Origin: Gemmobacter nectariphilus
GTDB taxonomy: Bacteria; Pseudomonadota; Alphaproteobacteria; Rhodobacterales; Rhodobacteraceae
Length of the DNA stretch: 64,000 nt
Reading direction: 5' to 3'
NCBI GenBank assembly: GCA_020721445.1
Contig: DYMU01000009.1
Coordinates: 62,001-126,000, forward strand
Shown: one piece after another, positions 45,501 through 54,745 of the stretch
Layout: each line of letters starts with the position of its first letter
How positions within the stretch are numbered: position 1 is the first letter of the stretch
Made by a program: the position numbers and the translations under genes
Notes under the pieces: generated by a model
What the model was told of the DNA's origin: nothing
Databases searched by the model: none
What the model saw: only the letters and a program-made list of their open reading frames with translations

Positions 45501-45512
45501 CAGAATGTCTGA
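42507..45512 (+). CDS. soxA: Sarcosine oxidase alpha subunit
   Basis: The 1001-residue subunit has an N-terminal 2Fe-2S-ferredoxin-like fold (about 15-100; FSFNGKRLSGFAGDTLASAL), an NAD-binding pyridine-nucleotide domain (DLLVVGGGVAGLHAALVAARAG at about 170), and C-terminal folate-binding GcvT-like domains (KGPDAGRFLDMLYTNVMSSL, GTEALHIMRAEKGFIMIG). It passes electrons and captures the methylene group on tetrahydrofolate. It overlaps soxG by 8 bp. Confidence 0.96.
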   Translation: MSTRLTTGGRLIDRAAPIDFSFNGKRLSGFAGDTLASALLANDQMLVGRSFKYHRPRGIVASGAEEPNALVNLGHGARAEPNQRATTTELFDRLQARSQNHWPSLEFDVGVLNKHAARLLPGGFYYKTFIHPRAAWKHLFEPIIRQTAGLGAAPKDGDADRYEQVYAFCDLLVVGGGVAGLHAALVAARAGARVWLVEQSAQWGGRAPVDGDLIDGVPAADWVDAAVAELAGMAHVTLRARTMAAGVYDHGYVLLDERLADHTPGDGRPRHRLWRMRAGKIIAATGAIERPLSFACNDVPGVMLASALRDYLVNWAVVPGQRTVVVTNNDDAYRTAIALHQAGQTIAAVIDARDQAEGALPAQARACGIRVETGKSIARVKGGKRVTGVEVCRQTGDGTISNFLACDAVAMSGGWSPVVHLYSHCGGKLIWDDAGAMFRPDAAHPPITHDGRAMVIAAGAANGALRTAVADADAQVRIALKELGVKARKAKAPRQDLPDEAALQPVWIMPQAATLGLRAKAWLDFQNDVKVSDVQLAAREGYQSVEHTKRYTTLGMATDQGKLSNINGLAVLSEALNEPVPQVGTTTFRPPYAPVPLGALAGEARGAVFQPLRKTPMDDWHAAQGATFEPVGLWRRPYCYSHPNETPQQAVAREVKNTRQALGLLDASTLGKIIVKGPDAGRFLDMLYTNVMSSLPVGRCRYGLMCNEQGFLSDDGVVARIDADTWLCHTTSGGADRIHGWMEDWLQCEWWDWQVFTANVTEQYAQVAVVGPNARKVLEKLGGMDVSQDALPFMAWTDGSLAGFGCRVYRISFSGELSYEIAVPADQGAAFWQACHDAGAALGAMPYGTEALHIMRAEKGFIMIGDETDGTVTPQDLGLDWAVSKKKADFLGKRGQERRFLASPERWKLVGFETLDGSVIPDGAYVAAAGTNANGQRHVQGRVTSTYHSPTLGRGIAMGLLLDGPDRMGEVVSFAKVDGSTVQARVVSPVFYDKHGEKQNV

Positions 45513-46053
45513 TGCGGTCAGCCCGATCAGCGCGGCCGGTTCTGAAGGCTTTGCCCGGGTGCGCCAGATCGGGCCCTTGGGTATGGTCACCCTGCGCGCC
45601 AAGGCCGGGACCAAGGGCCTGAAGGCGGCGGTCAAGGACGCGACCGGCTGCGCCTTGCCAGACAAGCGCCGGATCGTCACCAAGGGCGCATTCAGGGCCG
45701 GCTGGATGAGCCCGGATGAATATCTGTTGATCCTGCCCCGGGCCGATGTGGCCAAGGCCCTTGCCGCAATCGCCAAGGCCTTGAACGGCCAGCATCATCT
45801 GGCTGTCGATGTCTCGGACGCGCGGGCGGTGTTCCGAATCGAGGGGGCAAAGGCCGATCAGGTGTTGCGCAAACTGTGCCCGGTTGATTTTGACCGGCTG
45901 GCGGCGGGCGAGCTGCGCCGCACCCGCGCGGCGCAGGTGGCGGCGGCGTTCTGGCGCGATGACGCCGGCTTTACCTTGGTGTGTTTCCGGTCGGTGGCAG
46001 GCTATATGGGGGATTTGCTGCGCCTCTGTGCCCAACCGGGGTCTGAGCTTTAG
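45505..46053 (+). CDS. soxG: Sarcosine oxidase gamma subunit
   Basis: The 182-residue protein matches SoxG (FARVRQIGPLGMVTLRAKAG, WMSPDEYLLILP, FRIEGAKADQVLRKLCPVD, RTRAAQVAAAFWRDD), a GcvT-like structural subunit. It overlaps soxA and closes the operon; a dispersed GC-rich repeat follows the stop. Confidence 0.92.
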   Translation: MSDAVSPISAAGSEGFARVRQIGPLGMVTLRAKAGTKGLKAAVKDATGCALPDKRRIVTKGAFRAGWMSPDEYLLILPRADVAKALAAIAKALNGQHHLAVDVSDARAVFRIEGAKADQVLRKLCPVDFDRLAAGELRRTRAAQVAAAFWRDDAGFTLVCFRSVAGYMGDLLRLCAQPGSEL

Positions 46054-46061
46054 GCGGCGCG

Positions 46062-46130
46062 AAGGGGGGCCTCGGCCCCCCTCGGCGCATCCGCGCCTTA
46101 CCCCCCGAGGATATTTGTCGAAAGAGAAAG
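46062..46130. repeat. Dispersed GC-rich intergenic repeat, copy 2
   Basis: Hairpins GGGGGGCCTCGGCCCCCC and GGCGCATCCGCGCC are followed by CCCCCGAGGATATTTGTCGA then AAGAGAAAGC, the same tail as copy 1. It lies between convergent soxG and gluQRS and may terminate soxG. Confidence 0.75.
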
Positions 46131-46132
46131 CA

Positions 46133-46987
46133 TCACAGGCCGAGCAGACGGCGAATGTCTTGCGGCGTGTTGCCTTCGGCACGGTAGCGCGACAGGGCGC
46201 GGGCGTTGTCGCGCTTGGCCAGCCGTTTGCCCTGATCGTCGCGGATCAGGCGGTGGTGGTGATAGAGGGGGGTGGGAAGGTGCAGCAGATGTTGCAGCAG
46301 GACGTGGATTTCTGTTGCGTCAAACAGGTCCATCCCGCGGGTCACTTCGGTGACGCCCTGCAACGCATCGTCAAGCACCACGCACAGATGATAGGCGGCG
46401 GCACCAATATCGCGGCGCGCCAGCACCACATCGCCCACCCGGTCCGTCAGGTGCTGCACGGTCAGCCGGTGCAGGCCAGCCCGCTCGGGCCCGGTTTCGG
46501 TAAAGCTGAGGCGGGTCGGGTCTATTGTCCCAAGCGCCGCCCGCATGTTCAGCCGGATCGCATCACCGGGGCTGCGGTCAGACATCGGGCGCGCGCGGCA
46601 GGTGCCGGGGTAGACCAGGCCATCGGGCGGCAGATGCGACACACCTTCTTGCGGGGCGGACACGGCGGCCTGAATGTCAGCGCGGGTGCAGCGGCAGGGA
46701 TAGCACAGGCCGAGGCCGATCAGGCGGTCAAGGGCCGCGGCATAATCGGCCAGATGGTCGGACTGCCGCCGCACCGGGGTTTGCCAGCGGATGCCCAGCC
46801 AGTGCAGATCGTCGTAAATCGCGGCCTCATATTCGGGGCGCACCCGGGCGCTGTCGGTGTCTTCGATCCGCAGCAGGAACCGGCCGCCATTCGCCTGGGC
46901 GCGGTCAAAGCCGGTCAGGGCCGAAAACGCATGGCCAAGGTGCAACGCCCCGGTGGGGGACGGCGCAAAACGGGTTACGTAAGCCAT
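46133..46987 (-). CDS. gluQRS: Glutamyl-Q tRNA(Asp) synthetase
   Basis: The 284-residue protein is a truncated glutamyl-tRNA synthetase lacking the anticodon-binding domain. It has [19 protein letters not shown] (HIGH-type motif), [11 protein letters not shown], the zinc-site cysteines in [13 protein letters not shown] and YPGTCRAR, and the KMSKS-like [13 protein letters not shown]. It adds glutamate to queuosine in tRNA-Asp. Overlaps trmFO by 13 bp. Confidence 0.93.
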   Translation of the reverse strand: MAYVTRFAPSPTGALHLGHAFSALTGFDRAQANGGRFLLRIEDTDSARVRPEYEAAIYDDLHWLGIRWQTPVRRQSDHLADYAAALDRLIGLGLCYPCRCTRADIQAAVSAPQEGVSHLPPDGLVYPGTCRARPMSDRSPGDAIRLNMRAALGTIDPTRLSFTETGPERAGLHRLTVQHLTDRVGDVVLARRDIGAAAYHLCVVLDDALQGVTEVTRGMDLFDATEIHVLLQHLLHLPTPLYHHHRLIRDDQGKRLAKRDNARALSRYRAEGNTPQDIRRLLGL

Positions 46988-48303
46988 GCCGTGAAGGCAT
47001 CTTTGGCGCGGTCGGTATAGGCCTTGTAGCGGTCCTTGCGACCCCGGCGCCCGCCACGCGCGTCAATTGGCGGGAACAGGCCGAAGTTCACGTTCATCGG
47101 CTGAAAGGTCTTTGCCTCGGCCCCGCCGGTTATGTGGGTGATCAGTGCGCCGGTGGCGGTTTCGGGCGGCGGCGGCGGCAGGGTCTGGCCCAGCACCTCG
47201 GCCGCGGCCATCCGTCCTGCCAAAAGCCCCATAGCGGCGCTTTCGACATAGCCTTCCACCCCAGTGATCTGGCCGGCAAAGCGGATGTTGGGCCGCGATT
47301 TCAGCCGCATCTGGCTGTCGAGCAGCGTCGGTGCGTTAATGAAGGTATTGCGGTGAATGCCGCCCAGCCGCGCAAAGCTGGCATTGGTCAGGCCGGGGAT
47401 ACGTTTGAAAACATCGGTTTGCGCGCCGTATTTCATCTTGGTCTGAAAGCCCACGATGTTGAACAGCGTGCCAAGCTTGTTGTCGCGGCGCAGTTGCACC
47501 ACGGCATGGGGTTTAAGATCGGGCCGGTGCGGATTGGTCAGCCCCACCGGCTTCATCGGGCCAAAGCGCAGGGTTTCGCGGCCGCGTTCGGCCATCACCT
47601 CGATCGGCAGGCAGCCGTCGAAATAGCCCGCCGTTTCACCCTCATGGAACTGGGTCTTGTCGGCGATCAGAAGCGCGTCGATGAAGGCCTCATACTCGTC
47701 GCGGGTCATCGGGCAGTTGATATAGGCGGTCTGTTCCTCGACCGTCTCGCCCTTGTCATAGCGCGACTGCATCCAGGCCACCGACATATCGACCGTGTCG
47801 GCATAGACGATGGGGGCAATTGCGTCGAAAAACGCCAGGGCGTCGGCCCCGGTTGTCGCACGGATGCTGTCGGCCAGGGCACCGCTGGTCAACGGGCCGG
47901 TGGCGATGATCCAGTGCCCTTCGGTGGGAAGCTGGGTGATTTCCTCGTAAGACACCGAAATCAGCGGATGCGCCAGGATCCGTTCGGTCACGCTTTGCGC
48001 AAACGGATCGCGGTCCACCGCGAGGGCGCCGCCAGCGGGCAGGCGGTGTGCCGCGGCCTGCTGCATGATCAGGCCCCCGGCGGCGCGCATTTCCCAGTGC
48101 AGAAGACCCACCGCATTGCGTTCGTCATCGTCCGAGCGGAACGAATTGGAACAGACCATTTCGGCGAGATACCCGGTGCGATGCGCAAAAGTGCCGACCT
48201 GTGGCCGCATTTCGTGGATCACCACGCGCACGCCCATGTTCGCTGCCTGCCAGGCGGCTTCGGACCCGGCCATGCCGCCGCCAATGATGTGAAGTGTTGT
48301 CAT
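46975..48303 (-). CDS. trmFO: Methylenetetrahydrofolate-tRNA-(uracil-5-)-methyltransferase
   Basis: The 442-residue flavoprotein makes T54 in the tRNA T-loop using methylene-THF. The FAD motif [42 protein letters not shown] and [14 protein letters not shown] are characteristic. The start at 48303 gives the canonical [10 protein letters not shown] opening. Confidence 0.95.
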   Translation of the reverse strand: MTTLHIIGGGMAGSEAAWQAANMGVRVVIHEMRPQVGTFAHRTGYLAEMVCSNSFRSDDDERNAVGLLHWEMRAAGGLIMQQAAAHRLPAGGALAVDRDPFAQSVTERILAHPLISVSYEEITQLPTEGHWIIATGPLTSGALADSIRATTGADALAFFDAIAPIVYADTVDMSVAWMQSRYDKGETVEEQTAYINCPMTRDEYEAFIDALLIADKTQFHEGETAGYFDGCLPIEVMAERGRETLRFGPMKPVGLTNPHRPDLKPHAVVQLRRDNKLGTLFNIVGFQTKMKYGAQTDVFKRIPGLTNASFARLGGIHRNTFINAPTLLDSQMRLKSRPNIRFAGQITGVEGYVESAAMGLLAGRMAAAEVLGQTLPPPPPETATGALITHITGGAEAKTFQPMNVNFGLFPPIDARGGRRGRKDRYKAYTDRAKDAFTAWLT

Positions 48304-48378
48304 GGCGACGTCATAGCGCCGGCCTGCGCGGGGTGCAATCACCCCGCACAGCCCTGTGATGCCGTGATCCGGGCCGGA

Positions 48379-49080
48379 TCAGAGGCCGGGCAGCAGGTCG
48401 ACCACGCTGCGCTGGTCAAAGGTTGCGCCGCGCTTGGCACCGAAGTTCACCTTGACACCGATCCCCATGAAGACTTCGGCCCCAAGGCCATCAATATCGG
48501 CGCTGCCGACCTCTCCGGTCAGGCCAAGGCCGGGCGCTGCGATGAATTCGCCGTTCAGCGCGATGGTCGAGGCCCCATAACCATCGACGTCGATCTTGTC
48601 ATAGGCAAGACCAAGGCTGGTGGTGTCGGAAAACGCGTAGTCGCCCGCCAGACCAAAGACCGTGCCTGTCTCACCGGCGTCATCCGCCCGGCTGATATAG
48701 GTTTCAAGGCCAATCGGCCCGGACTGATGCCCAAGCTCGATGCCGAAATAATCCAGGTCGCCAACGTCAGAATCGTCACGCCCCGCAAACGCGCCCAGCG
48801 AGGTGGTGTCACTGACGTGGAAGATGGCGTGCAGGCCGAAGTTCAGGTTGTCGACGTTGGAAAAGCCGAACTTGGTCAGGCGCAGATCGCCCTGCATCGA
48901 AAACTGCTGGGTAAATCCCATCTCGATCGAGCCGCCCAGCGTGACCTTGTTCAGGGCATCCAGATCGCTGTCTGTAAGGCCGGAATATCCCAGCGAAAGC
49001 GAGCCGCCGGTGACTTCGAAAGCCTGGGCTGCGGGTGCGAAAATGGCTCCGGCCAACGCCAGAAGGAGGGGGTATTTCAT
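48379..49080 (-). CDS. Small porin-like outer membrane beta-barrel protein
   Basis: The 233-residue precursor has a 20-residue signal peptide (ending AQA before FEV) and a chain of alternating amphipathic strands (GSLSLGYSGL, VTLGGSIEMGF, MQGDLRLTKFGF, LGAFAGRDDSD and more), consistent with a small outer membrane barrel related to Rhodobacter-type porins, though shorter. The ending lacks a terminal Phe. Function beyond that is unknown. The 216 bp upstream hold AT-rich promoter sequence. Confidence 0.7.
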   Translation of the reverse strand: MKYPLLLALAGAIFAPAAQAFEVTGGSLSLGYSGLTDSDLDALNKVTLGGSIEMGFTQQFSMQGDLRLTKFGFSNVDNLNFGLHAIFHVSDTTSLGAFAGRDDSDVGDLDYFGIELGHQSGPIGLETYISRADDAGETGTVFGLAGDYAFSDTTSLGLAYDKIDVDGYGASTIALNGEFIAAPGLGLTGEVGSADIDGLGAEVFMGIGVKVNFGAKRGATFDQRSVVDLLPGL

Positions 49081-49296
49081 AACTGCCTCTATTTTTTACT
49101 GCACGTTTTTTATCGTAACCTTTTGTTAACCTGTGCGACGCCTCAAGTAAACGCGGTCGGCCATAGCATGGCCCATGTTGTTGCGCCGCGGTAACACGTG
49201 GAAATTGCAGGCCGATAGCGAAATCTTGCTCTGCTTGTCGGGTTGGTCATGGCGGCTGGGTTCCCGAAGACGCATCAGGGCAGGATGACCCATGGC

Positions 49297-49611
49297 TCAG
49301 GCTGCGCCAAACAGATCTGCGCGCTGCTGCGCCACAAAGGCTGCGGGGTCGCTGGTGTCGAACCCCAGACTTGCCGCCTTGGCAAAGAAGCCGGGGGCCG
49401 GCATCCCCTGTGCAAGCCGCGCTTCGCACAGTGCGGCGCGCAGCGGGTGCCCGGCGGCGGCGTCTGCGTCCATCAGCGCCTCAAGGGCGGCGGTAAGGTG
49501 CCCGATGCGCCAGCCCAGATCGCGGGCAAGGGCGCCATAGGTGATGGTTTGGCGTGCCGCGGCCAAGGCCGACAGCCGCGCGGCAAGCAGGGGGTGTGCC
49601 GCATAGGTCAT
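49297..49611 (-). CDS. Uncharacterised helical protein next to DoxX
   Basis: The 104-residue protein begins MTYAAHPLLAARLSALAAAR and appears mostly helical; TITYGALARDLGWRIGHLTA may be a winged-helix-like segment and the C-terminus includes a likely amphipathic helix. No family is recognised with confidence. It overlaps the DoxX gene by 4 bp, so the two are co-transcribed. Confidence 0.65.
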   Translation of the reverse strand: MTYAAHPLLAARLSALAAARQTITYGALARDLGWRIGHLTAALEALMDADAAAGHPLRAALCEARLAQGMPAPGFFAKAASLGFDTSDPAAFVAQQRADLFGAA

Positions 49612-50048
49612 TTGGCCGGGGCCGGTCGGTTGCCCGGCCCGGCCCATCCGTCCACTGACAACCGCCCGGCCCCTTGCACCGCAAAATGCAGATAGCCGCC
49701 TGAAAGTGCGATGTTCTTCAGCAGGTTGACCAGATCGGCATGGCTTGCCAGATCGGCATAGGCCATCAGCGCCGACGCGATGGAAAACACCGCCATCGCC
49801 AGACCCACCCAGCGGGTCTGCCAGCCAAGCGCCAGCGCAAGGCCGGTTCCGGTCAGGAAATACATCACCAGACCAACCAGATAGGGCGCCAGACCTTCGG
49901 CCTGCAAACGGGTTGAAAACGCCGGGATGTCAAGAAAAGACTCAAGCCCGGCCATCAGGAACAGGCTTGCCATCATCAGCCGCGCCATCAGGGTGGCGAC
50001 ATCGGCCAGACCTGTGCCCCGCTGTTCCTGATCGCCCTGTGGCAGCAT
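49608..50048 (-). CDS. DoxX-family membrane protein
   Basis: The 146-residue protein has four hydrophobic helices with the DoxX-type segment LMMASLFLMAGLESFLDIPAF early and ALSGGYLHFAVQGAGRLSVD near the end. DoxX-family proteins are quinone-linked or stress-related membrane proteins with mostly unknown activity. It lies 54 bp downstream of gyrA on the same strand. Confidence 0.83.
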   Translation of the reverse strand: MLPQGDQEQRGTGLADVATLMARLMMASLFLMAGLESFLDIPAFSTRLQAEGLAPYLVGLVMYFLTGTGLALALGWQTRWVGLAMAVFSIASALMAYADLASHADLVNLLKNIALSGGYLHFAVQGAGRLSVDGWAGPGNRPAPAK

Positions 50049-50102
50049 CGCCTTGCGCCCCTTAACTTGATCAAGCCCGCAACATCCCGAAACCGGGCAG
50101 GC

Positions 50103-52838
50103 TTACCCTTCAGCCCCCGGGCCGTCTTCGCCCTGTTCGGCGACACGGGCGACCGACACCACTTCTTCACCCTTGCCGGTGTTGAACACCTTTACCCCGC
50201 CGGCCGAGCGAGAGCGGAAGCTGATCTGATCGACCGGCACCCGGATCGACTGGCCGGTGCTGGTGGCCAGCATGATCTGGTCGGTGATCTCGACCGGGAA
50301 GCTGGCAACCAGCGGTCCGCCCCGCATTGCGCCATCCATCGCCTTGACGCCCATGCCGCCGCGTCCGCGCACGGGGTAGTCGTGGCTGGACGACAGCTTG
50401 CCCGAGCCTGACATGGTAATGGTCAGGATCAGATCTTCCGCCGCCGACATTGCGGCATAGCGTTCGGGGGAAAGCTGTCCCACGGCCACCGCGTCTTCAT
50501 CGTCGTCGGCCTCGGCATCGTCTTCGACCGCGCCCGCCATCAGGCGGCGTTGCTTGAGGTAAGCGGCGCGTTCTTCGGCCTCGGCCTCAAAGTGGCGGAT
50601 GATCGACATGCTGACCACGCGGTCGCCCGTGGCCAGCCGGATGCCGCGCACCCCGGTGGACCCGCGCGATTTGAACACGCGGATGTCGGTGGTGGAAAAC
50701 CGGATGGCGCGGCCAAGGGCGGTGACCAGCATCACATCGTCGTTTTCATCGGCAATCGCCGCGTTCACCAACGAGACGCCTTCGGGCAGGTTCATCGCGA
50801 TCTTGCCGTTGCGTTTGACGTTGGTGAAATCCGACAGATCGTTTTGCCGCACGTCGCCATCGCTGGTGGCAAAGACGATTTGCAGGGTTTCCCACTCTTC
50901 TTCCGGCACATCGACGGGCATCAGCGCGGCAATGGAAATGCCGGGCAGGATCGGCAGGATGTTGACAATCGCCTTGCCCTTGGCGGTGCGGCCCGCCAGC
51001 GGCAGGCGCCAGGTCTTCAGCTTGTAGACCATGCCATCGGTTGTGAAGAACAGCAGCCAAGTGTGGGTATTGGCAACGAAAAGCGTCGTCACCACATCAT
51101 CTTCCTTGGTGGCCATCGACGACAGGCCCTTGCCGCCACGGTTCTGGGCGCGGAACTCGGCCAGCGGCGTGCGCTTGATATAGCCGCCCGAGGTGATGGT
51201 CACCACCATGTCCTCGCGCTCGATCAGGTCTTCGTCTTCCATGTCGCCCGACCAATCGACAATCTCGGTCCGGCGCGGCACGGCGAACAGGGCGCGCACC
51301 TCGCGCAGCTCGTCCGAGATGATGGCCATGATCCGGTCGCGGCTGCCAAGGATCAGCAGATAATCCTTGATCTTGCCGGCCAGTTCTTCCAGCTCGTCGG
51401 TGATTTCCTTGACGCCAAGCGCGGTCAGGCGTTGCAGGCGCAGGTCCAGAATGGCCCGGGCCTGCACTTCGGACAGGTTATAGGTGCCATCGTCGTTCAT
51501 CGTGTGGCTGGGGTCGTCGATCAGCCGGATATAGGCGGCAATGTCATGCGCGGGCCAGCGCCGTGTCATCAGTTTTTCGCGGGCCTCTGCTGCATCGGCA
51601 CTGGCGCGGATGGTGCGCACCACCTCATCGACGTTCGACACGGCCACCGCCAGACCACACAGGATATGGCTGCGCTCGCGGGCGCGGCGCAGCTCATACG
51701 CGGTGCGGCGGGCCACAACTTCTTCGCGGAACGTTATGAAATGGCTCAGAAAATCACGCAGCGTCAGCGTTTCAGGCCGCCCGCCGTTCAAGGCCAGCAT
51801 GTTGCAGCCAAAGCTGGTCTGCATCGGCGTGAAACGGAACAACTGGTTCAGCACCACATCGGGGGTGGCGTCGCGCTTCAACTCGATCACCACCCGAATG
51901 CCGATGCGGTCGGATTCGTCGGCCACGCCCGAGATGCCTTCGATCCGCTTTTCGCGCACCAGTTCGGCAATCTTCTCGATCATCGACGCCTTGTTGACCT
52001 GATAGGGCACCTCGTCGATGATGATGGCAAAGCGGTCTTTGCGCACCTCCTCGATATGGGTTTTGCATCGGATGATCACCGATCCGCGCCCCTCAAGATA
52101 CGCCTTGCGCGCGCCGGACCGGCCCAGAATGATGGCGCCGGTGGGAAAGTCGGGGGCGGGGATCAACTCCATCAACGCTTCGGACGACAGGTCGGGGTTG
52201 TCGATCAAGGCCAGCGTGCCGTCGATCACCTCACCCAGATTGTGCGGCGGAATGTTGGTTGCCATGCCAACCGCGATGCCGCCCGCACCATTGACCAGCA
52301 TGTTGGGAAAGCGGGCCGGAAGAACCGTCGGTTCGCGGTCCTTGCCGTCATAGTTGTCTTGAAAATCAACGGTTTCCTTCTCGATATCGGCAAGAAGGAA
52401 GGCAGAGGGCTTGTCCATCCGCACTTCGGTATAGCGCATCGCGGCGGCGCTGTCGCCGTCCATCGAGCCAAAGTTGCCCTGGCCATCCAGCAGCTTCAGG
52501 CTCATGGAAAACGGCTGCGCCATCCGCACCAGCGCATCGTAGATCGCAGAGTCGCCGTGGGGGTGATATTTGCCCATGGTGTCGCCGACCGGGCGGGCGG
52601 ATTTGCGGTAGGGTTTGTCGTGGGTGTTGCTGGTTTCGTGCATCGCGAACAGGATGCGGCGGTGCACCGGTTTCAGCCCATCGCGCAGGTCAGGGATCGC
52701 GCGGCTGACGATCACGCTCATGGCGTAGTCTAGGTAGGCGGTCTTCATCTCGGCCGCGATGTCGATCTGCGGGCCGGTGTGAACCGGCTTTTCCGGGGTT
52801 TCACCTGTGATATCAGTGTCTTCGGGCGTATCGCTCAT
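50103..52838 (-). CDS. gyrA: DNA gyrase subunit A
   Basis: The 911-residue subunit carries the breakage-reunion domain ([35 protein letters not shown]), catalytic Tyr in AMRYTEVRM and the C-terminal beta-pinwheel with a GyrA-box variant (QNRGGKG). The quinolone-resistance region [13 protein letters not shown] keeps the serine and aspartate found in susceptible enzymes. The start at 52838 (MSDTPEDTD) is chosen because further upstream the open frame has no GyrA homology. A charged insertion ([15 protein letters not shown]) lies in the C-terminal domain. Confidence 0.96.
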   Translation of the reverse strand: MSDTPEDTDITGETPEKPVHTGPQIDIAAEMKTAYLDYAMSVIVSRAIPDLRDGLKPVHRRILFAMHETSNTHDKPYRKSARPVGDTMGKYHPHGDSAIYDALVRMAQPFSMSLKLLDGQGNFGSMDGDSAAAMRYTEVRMDKPSAFLLADIEKETVDFQDNYDGKDREPTVLPARFPNMLVNGAGGIAVGMATNIPPHNLGEVIDGTLALIDNPDLSSEALMELIPAPDFPTGAIILGRSGARKAYLEGRGSVIIRCKTHIEEVRKDRFAIIIDEVPYQVNKASMIEKIAELVREKRIEGISGVADESDRIGIRVVIELKRDATPDVVLNQLFRFTPMQTSFGCNMLALNGGRPETLTLRDFLSHFITFREEVVARRTAYELRRARERSHILCGLAVAVSNVDEVVRTIRASADAAEAREKLMTRRWPAHDIAAYIRLIDDPSHTMNDDGTYNLSEVQARAILDLRLQRLTALGVKEITDELEELAGKIKDYLLILGSRDRIMAIISDELREVRALFAVPRRTEIVDWSGDMEDEDLIEREDMVVTITSGGYIKRTPLAEFRAQNRGGKGLSSMATKEDDVVTTLFVANTHTWLLFFTTDGMVYKLKTWRLPLAGRTAKGKAIVNILPILPGISIAALMPVDVPEEEWETLQIVFATSDGDVRQNDLSDFTNVKRNGKIAMNLPEGVSLVNAAIADENDDVMLVTALGRAIRFSTTDIRVFKSRGSTGVRGIRLATGDRVVSMSIIRHFEAEAEERAAYLKQRRLMAGAVEDDAEADDDEDAVAVGQLSPERYAAMSAAEDLILTITMSGSGKLSSSHDYPVRGRGGMGVKAMDGAMRGGPLVASFPVEITDQIMLATSTGQSIRVPVDQISFRSRSAGGVKVFNTGKGEEVVSVARVAEQGEDGPGAEG

Positions 52839-53029
52839 CTGGCGGGGGCATCCTTGGCGCGGGGCTATATCTTGTTGGCATGACCTTACACCAAGCAAGG
52901 GATGGGGTGCAATGCCGCGCCGCAACGGGTTTTGGCAGCCAGTCCACATCAGTGCCAACAGATTGAATTTGTTTATTTTTAATCTGACTTTGGCATGATT
53001 CTTTCCGAGGGGCTGGAAAGGAGACTGAT

Positions 53030-53299
53030 ATGGAAAAATCCGAAACCGAACTGATGCTGCGCGGCTATGGTCTGACCACGGCGGAAATGTTCTATCGCCT
53101 GCCGGATTATCGCAATGTTCTGAATACCTTCGTCTGGCAGGACTATGATCTTGCCCCCGATTATCCACGGCTGTTCAAGTTCATCGAATATTGGCACGAT
53201 GCCATCGAGGGGCCGCTGCATTCGGTGCGTTTCACCCACAAACGGCTGATCTCGCCGGGGGAATGGCGCAATGTGGTGGGCGAGTTGCGGCTGCATTAG
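53030..53299 (+). CDS. usg: Usg family protein
   Basis: The 89-residue protein matches the alphaproteobacterial Usg family ([40 protein letters not shown]), first noted near trp genes; its role is unknown. AAAGGAGACTG stands just before the ATG. It is divergent from gyrA. Confidence 0.9.
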   Translation: MEKSETELMLRGYGLTTAEMFYRLPDYRNVLNTFVWQDYDLAPDYPRLFKFIEYWHDAIEGPLHSVRFTHKRLISPGEWRNVVGELRLH

Positions 53300-53435
53300 C
53301 GGGCGTGCCTGGCGGGTGTGTCTTGGGTGGTGCATGCGTGTTTTATGCGTGACCACAAGGTCGCTGCCGCAGGGTCTGGTCGCTGGGCGTTTCGGTCGCT
53401 AAGGTTCTGGCGTTCACGCAAGGAAAGGTGATGCC

Positions 53436-54173
53436 ATGGACCAGCGCAGCATTCTGATCACCGGGGCCGGATCGGGCATCGGGCGGGCCACCGCGCGGGC
53501 GTTTATCGCAGCGGACTGGCGCGTGGCGCTGATCGGTCGTCGTGAAGATGCCTTGCGCCAGACCGCCGGCACGCATGAGGCGCTGATCCTGCCCGCCGAT
53601 GTGACCGACCCGGCGCAGGTAGAGGCGGCGTTTGCCCGGGTTGAGGCCGTCTGGGGCCGCTTGGACGTGCTGTTCAACAACGCCGGCATGTCGTTGAAAG
53701 GCGCGCCGATTGACGAGATCGCGGTCGAAGACTGGCTGGCGCTGTCGGGCGTGAACATCACCGGCATGTTCCTGTGCGCCCGCGCGGCCTTTGGCCTGAT
53801 GCGGCGGCAGAGCCCGCAAGGCGGGCGCATCATCAACAACGGCTCGATCAGCGCCGACCGTCCGCGCCCCGGATCGGTGCCCTATACCATGTCAAAGCAT
53901 GCGGTGACCGGGCTGACCAAGACGCTGGCGGTGGATGGGCGGCGGTTTGCCATTGCCTGCGGCCAGATCGACATCGGCAATGCCGCCAGCGAGATGACGG
54001 CAGGTTTTGCCGCCGGCATGCCGCAGGCCAATGGCGAGATGCGCCCCGAACCGCTGATGCCGGTGCAGCACGTGGCGGATACGGTGTTGCACATGGCCAG
54101 CCTGCCGCTGGAGGTGAACATGCCGTTCGTGACCATCATGGCGCGCGACATGCCATGGCTGGGCCGGGGGTAG
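53436..54173 (+). CDS. Short-chain dehydrogenase/reductase
   Basis: The 245-residue SDR has the cofactor motif ITGAGSGIGRATARAF, NNAG at about residue 85, the Ser in NNGSISADRP and YTMSKHA (YxxxK). Substrate is unknown. The stop codon lies within the first unit of a 17-bp tandem repeat, so the C-terminal residues LGRG are encoded by the repeat. Confidence 0.88.
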   Translation: MDQRSILITGAGSGIGRATARAFIAADWRVALIGRREDALRQTAGTHEALILPADVTDPAQVEAAFARVEAVWGRLDVLFNNAGMSLKGAPIDEIAVEDWLALSGVNITGMFLCARAAFGLMRRQSPQGGRIINNGSISADRPRPGSVPYTMSKHAVTGLTKTLAVDGRRFAIACGQIDIGNAASEMTAGFAAGMPQANGEMRPEPLMPVQHVADTVLHMASLPLEVNMPFVTIMARDMPWLGRG

Positions 54174-54241
54174 GGCTGGGCCGGGGGTAGGGCTGGGCCG
54201 GGGGTAGGGCTGGGCCGGGGGTAGGGCTGGGCCGGGGGTAG
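54157..54241. repeat. 17-bp tandem repeat, five perfect copies
   Basis: GGCTGGGCCGGGGGTAG is repeated five times without change from 54157 to 54241. The first copy holds the SDR stop codon; the last ends three bases before the ArsR stop. It fills the whole gap between two convergent genes. Perfect identity points to recent expansion by slippage. Confidence 0.95.
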
Positions 54242-54244
54242 GTG

Positions 54245-54649
54245 TCAGCCTTCGGCGCGGTGGCAGAACATGTCATAGACCAGCGCGATGGTGCGGCTGA
54301 CCTTGGGATCCTGTATCGAATAAAAGATCGCCTTGCCTTCACGCCGGCACGAGACCAGCCCTTCCAGCCGCAGACGGGCAAGTTGCTGGCTGACGGCGGC
54401 CTGACGGCTGTCCAAGAGATGCTCAAGCTCGGTCACCGATTTTTCGCCCGATGACAGATGACACAGGATCATCAGCCGGCCTTCGTGGCTGAGCGCCTTG
54501 AGGAAATTGGCGGCAATCGTGGCCTGCTGTTCCATCTCGGCTGCGGTCATCAGGCCACATGCCACCCCTTCGGCGACCGCAATGGCAAGGTCATCATCTG
54601 CAACGCTATGGTCCAACGACATTTCCCCGATCACCCCCAAGCCTGACAT
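54245..54649 (-). CDS. ArsR-family winged-helix regulator
   Basis: The protein (134 residues from the chosen ATG) has an ArsR-type winged helix from about residue 40: FLKALSHEGRLMILCHLSSG, SVTELEHLLDSRQAAVSQQL and VSCRREGKAIFYSIQD. The ELCVC metal box of ArsR/SmtB is absent, so it belongs to the group sensing redox or sulfur cues; a single Cys follows LMIL. An N-terminal extension of about 35 residues is unusual; starts at 54622 or 54688 are possible. Confidence 0.82.
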   Translation of the reverse strand: MSGLGVIGEMSLDHSVADDDLAIAVAEGVACGLMTAAEMEQQATIAANFLKALSHEGRLMILCHLSSGEKSVTELEHLLDSRQAAVSQQLARLRLEGLVSCRREGKAIFYSIQDPKVSRTIALVYDMFCHRAEG

Positions 54650-54745
54650 ATTCAGAACCCCATGTTGGGCGTCACGACCATAGTGCAAGGGGTAGGACTG
54701 CCCCAGTTGTGCCCGATGCGGAGTTTTTGTGCAAGTCTTGTGGCG

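Noticed and set aside
46525-49194. Very long + strand open frame opposite gluQRS, trmFO and the outer membrane protein gene
   Set aside because: The - strand genes are well-recognised families; the + frame is composition-driven and lacks any motif.
50550-52733. Long + strand open frame opposite gyrA
   Set aside because: Antisense of a conserved gene; amino acid composition is typical of a shadow frame.
52839-53168. N-terminal extension of GyrA by about 110 residues
   Set aside because: The extra residues have no similarity to GyrA and run antisense through the usg start; the ATG at 52838 gives the canonical N-terminus.
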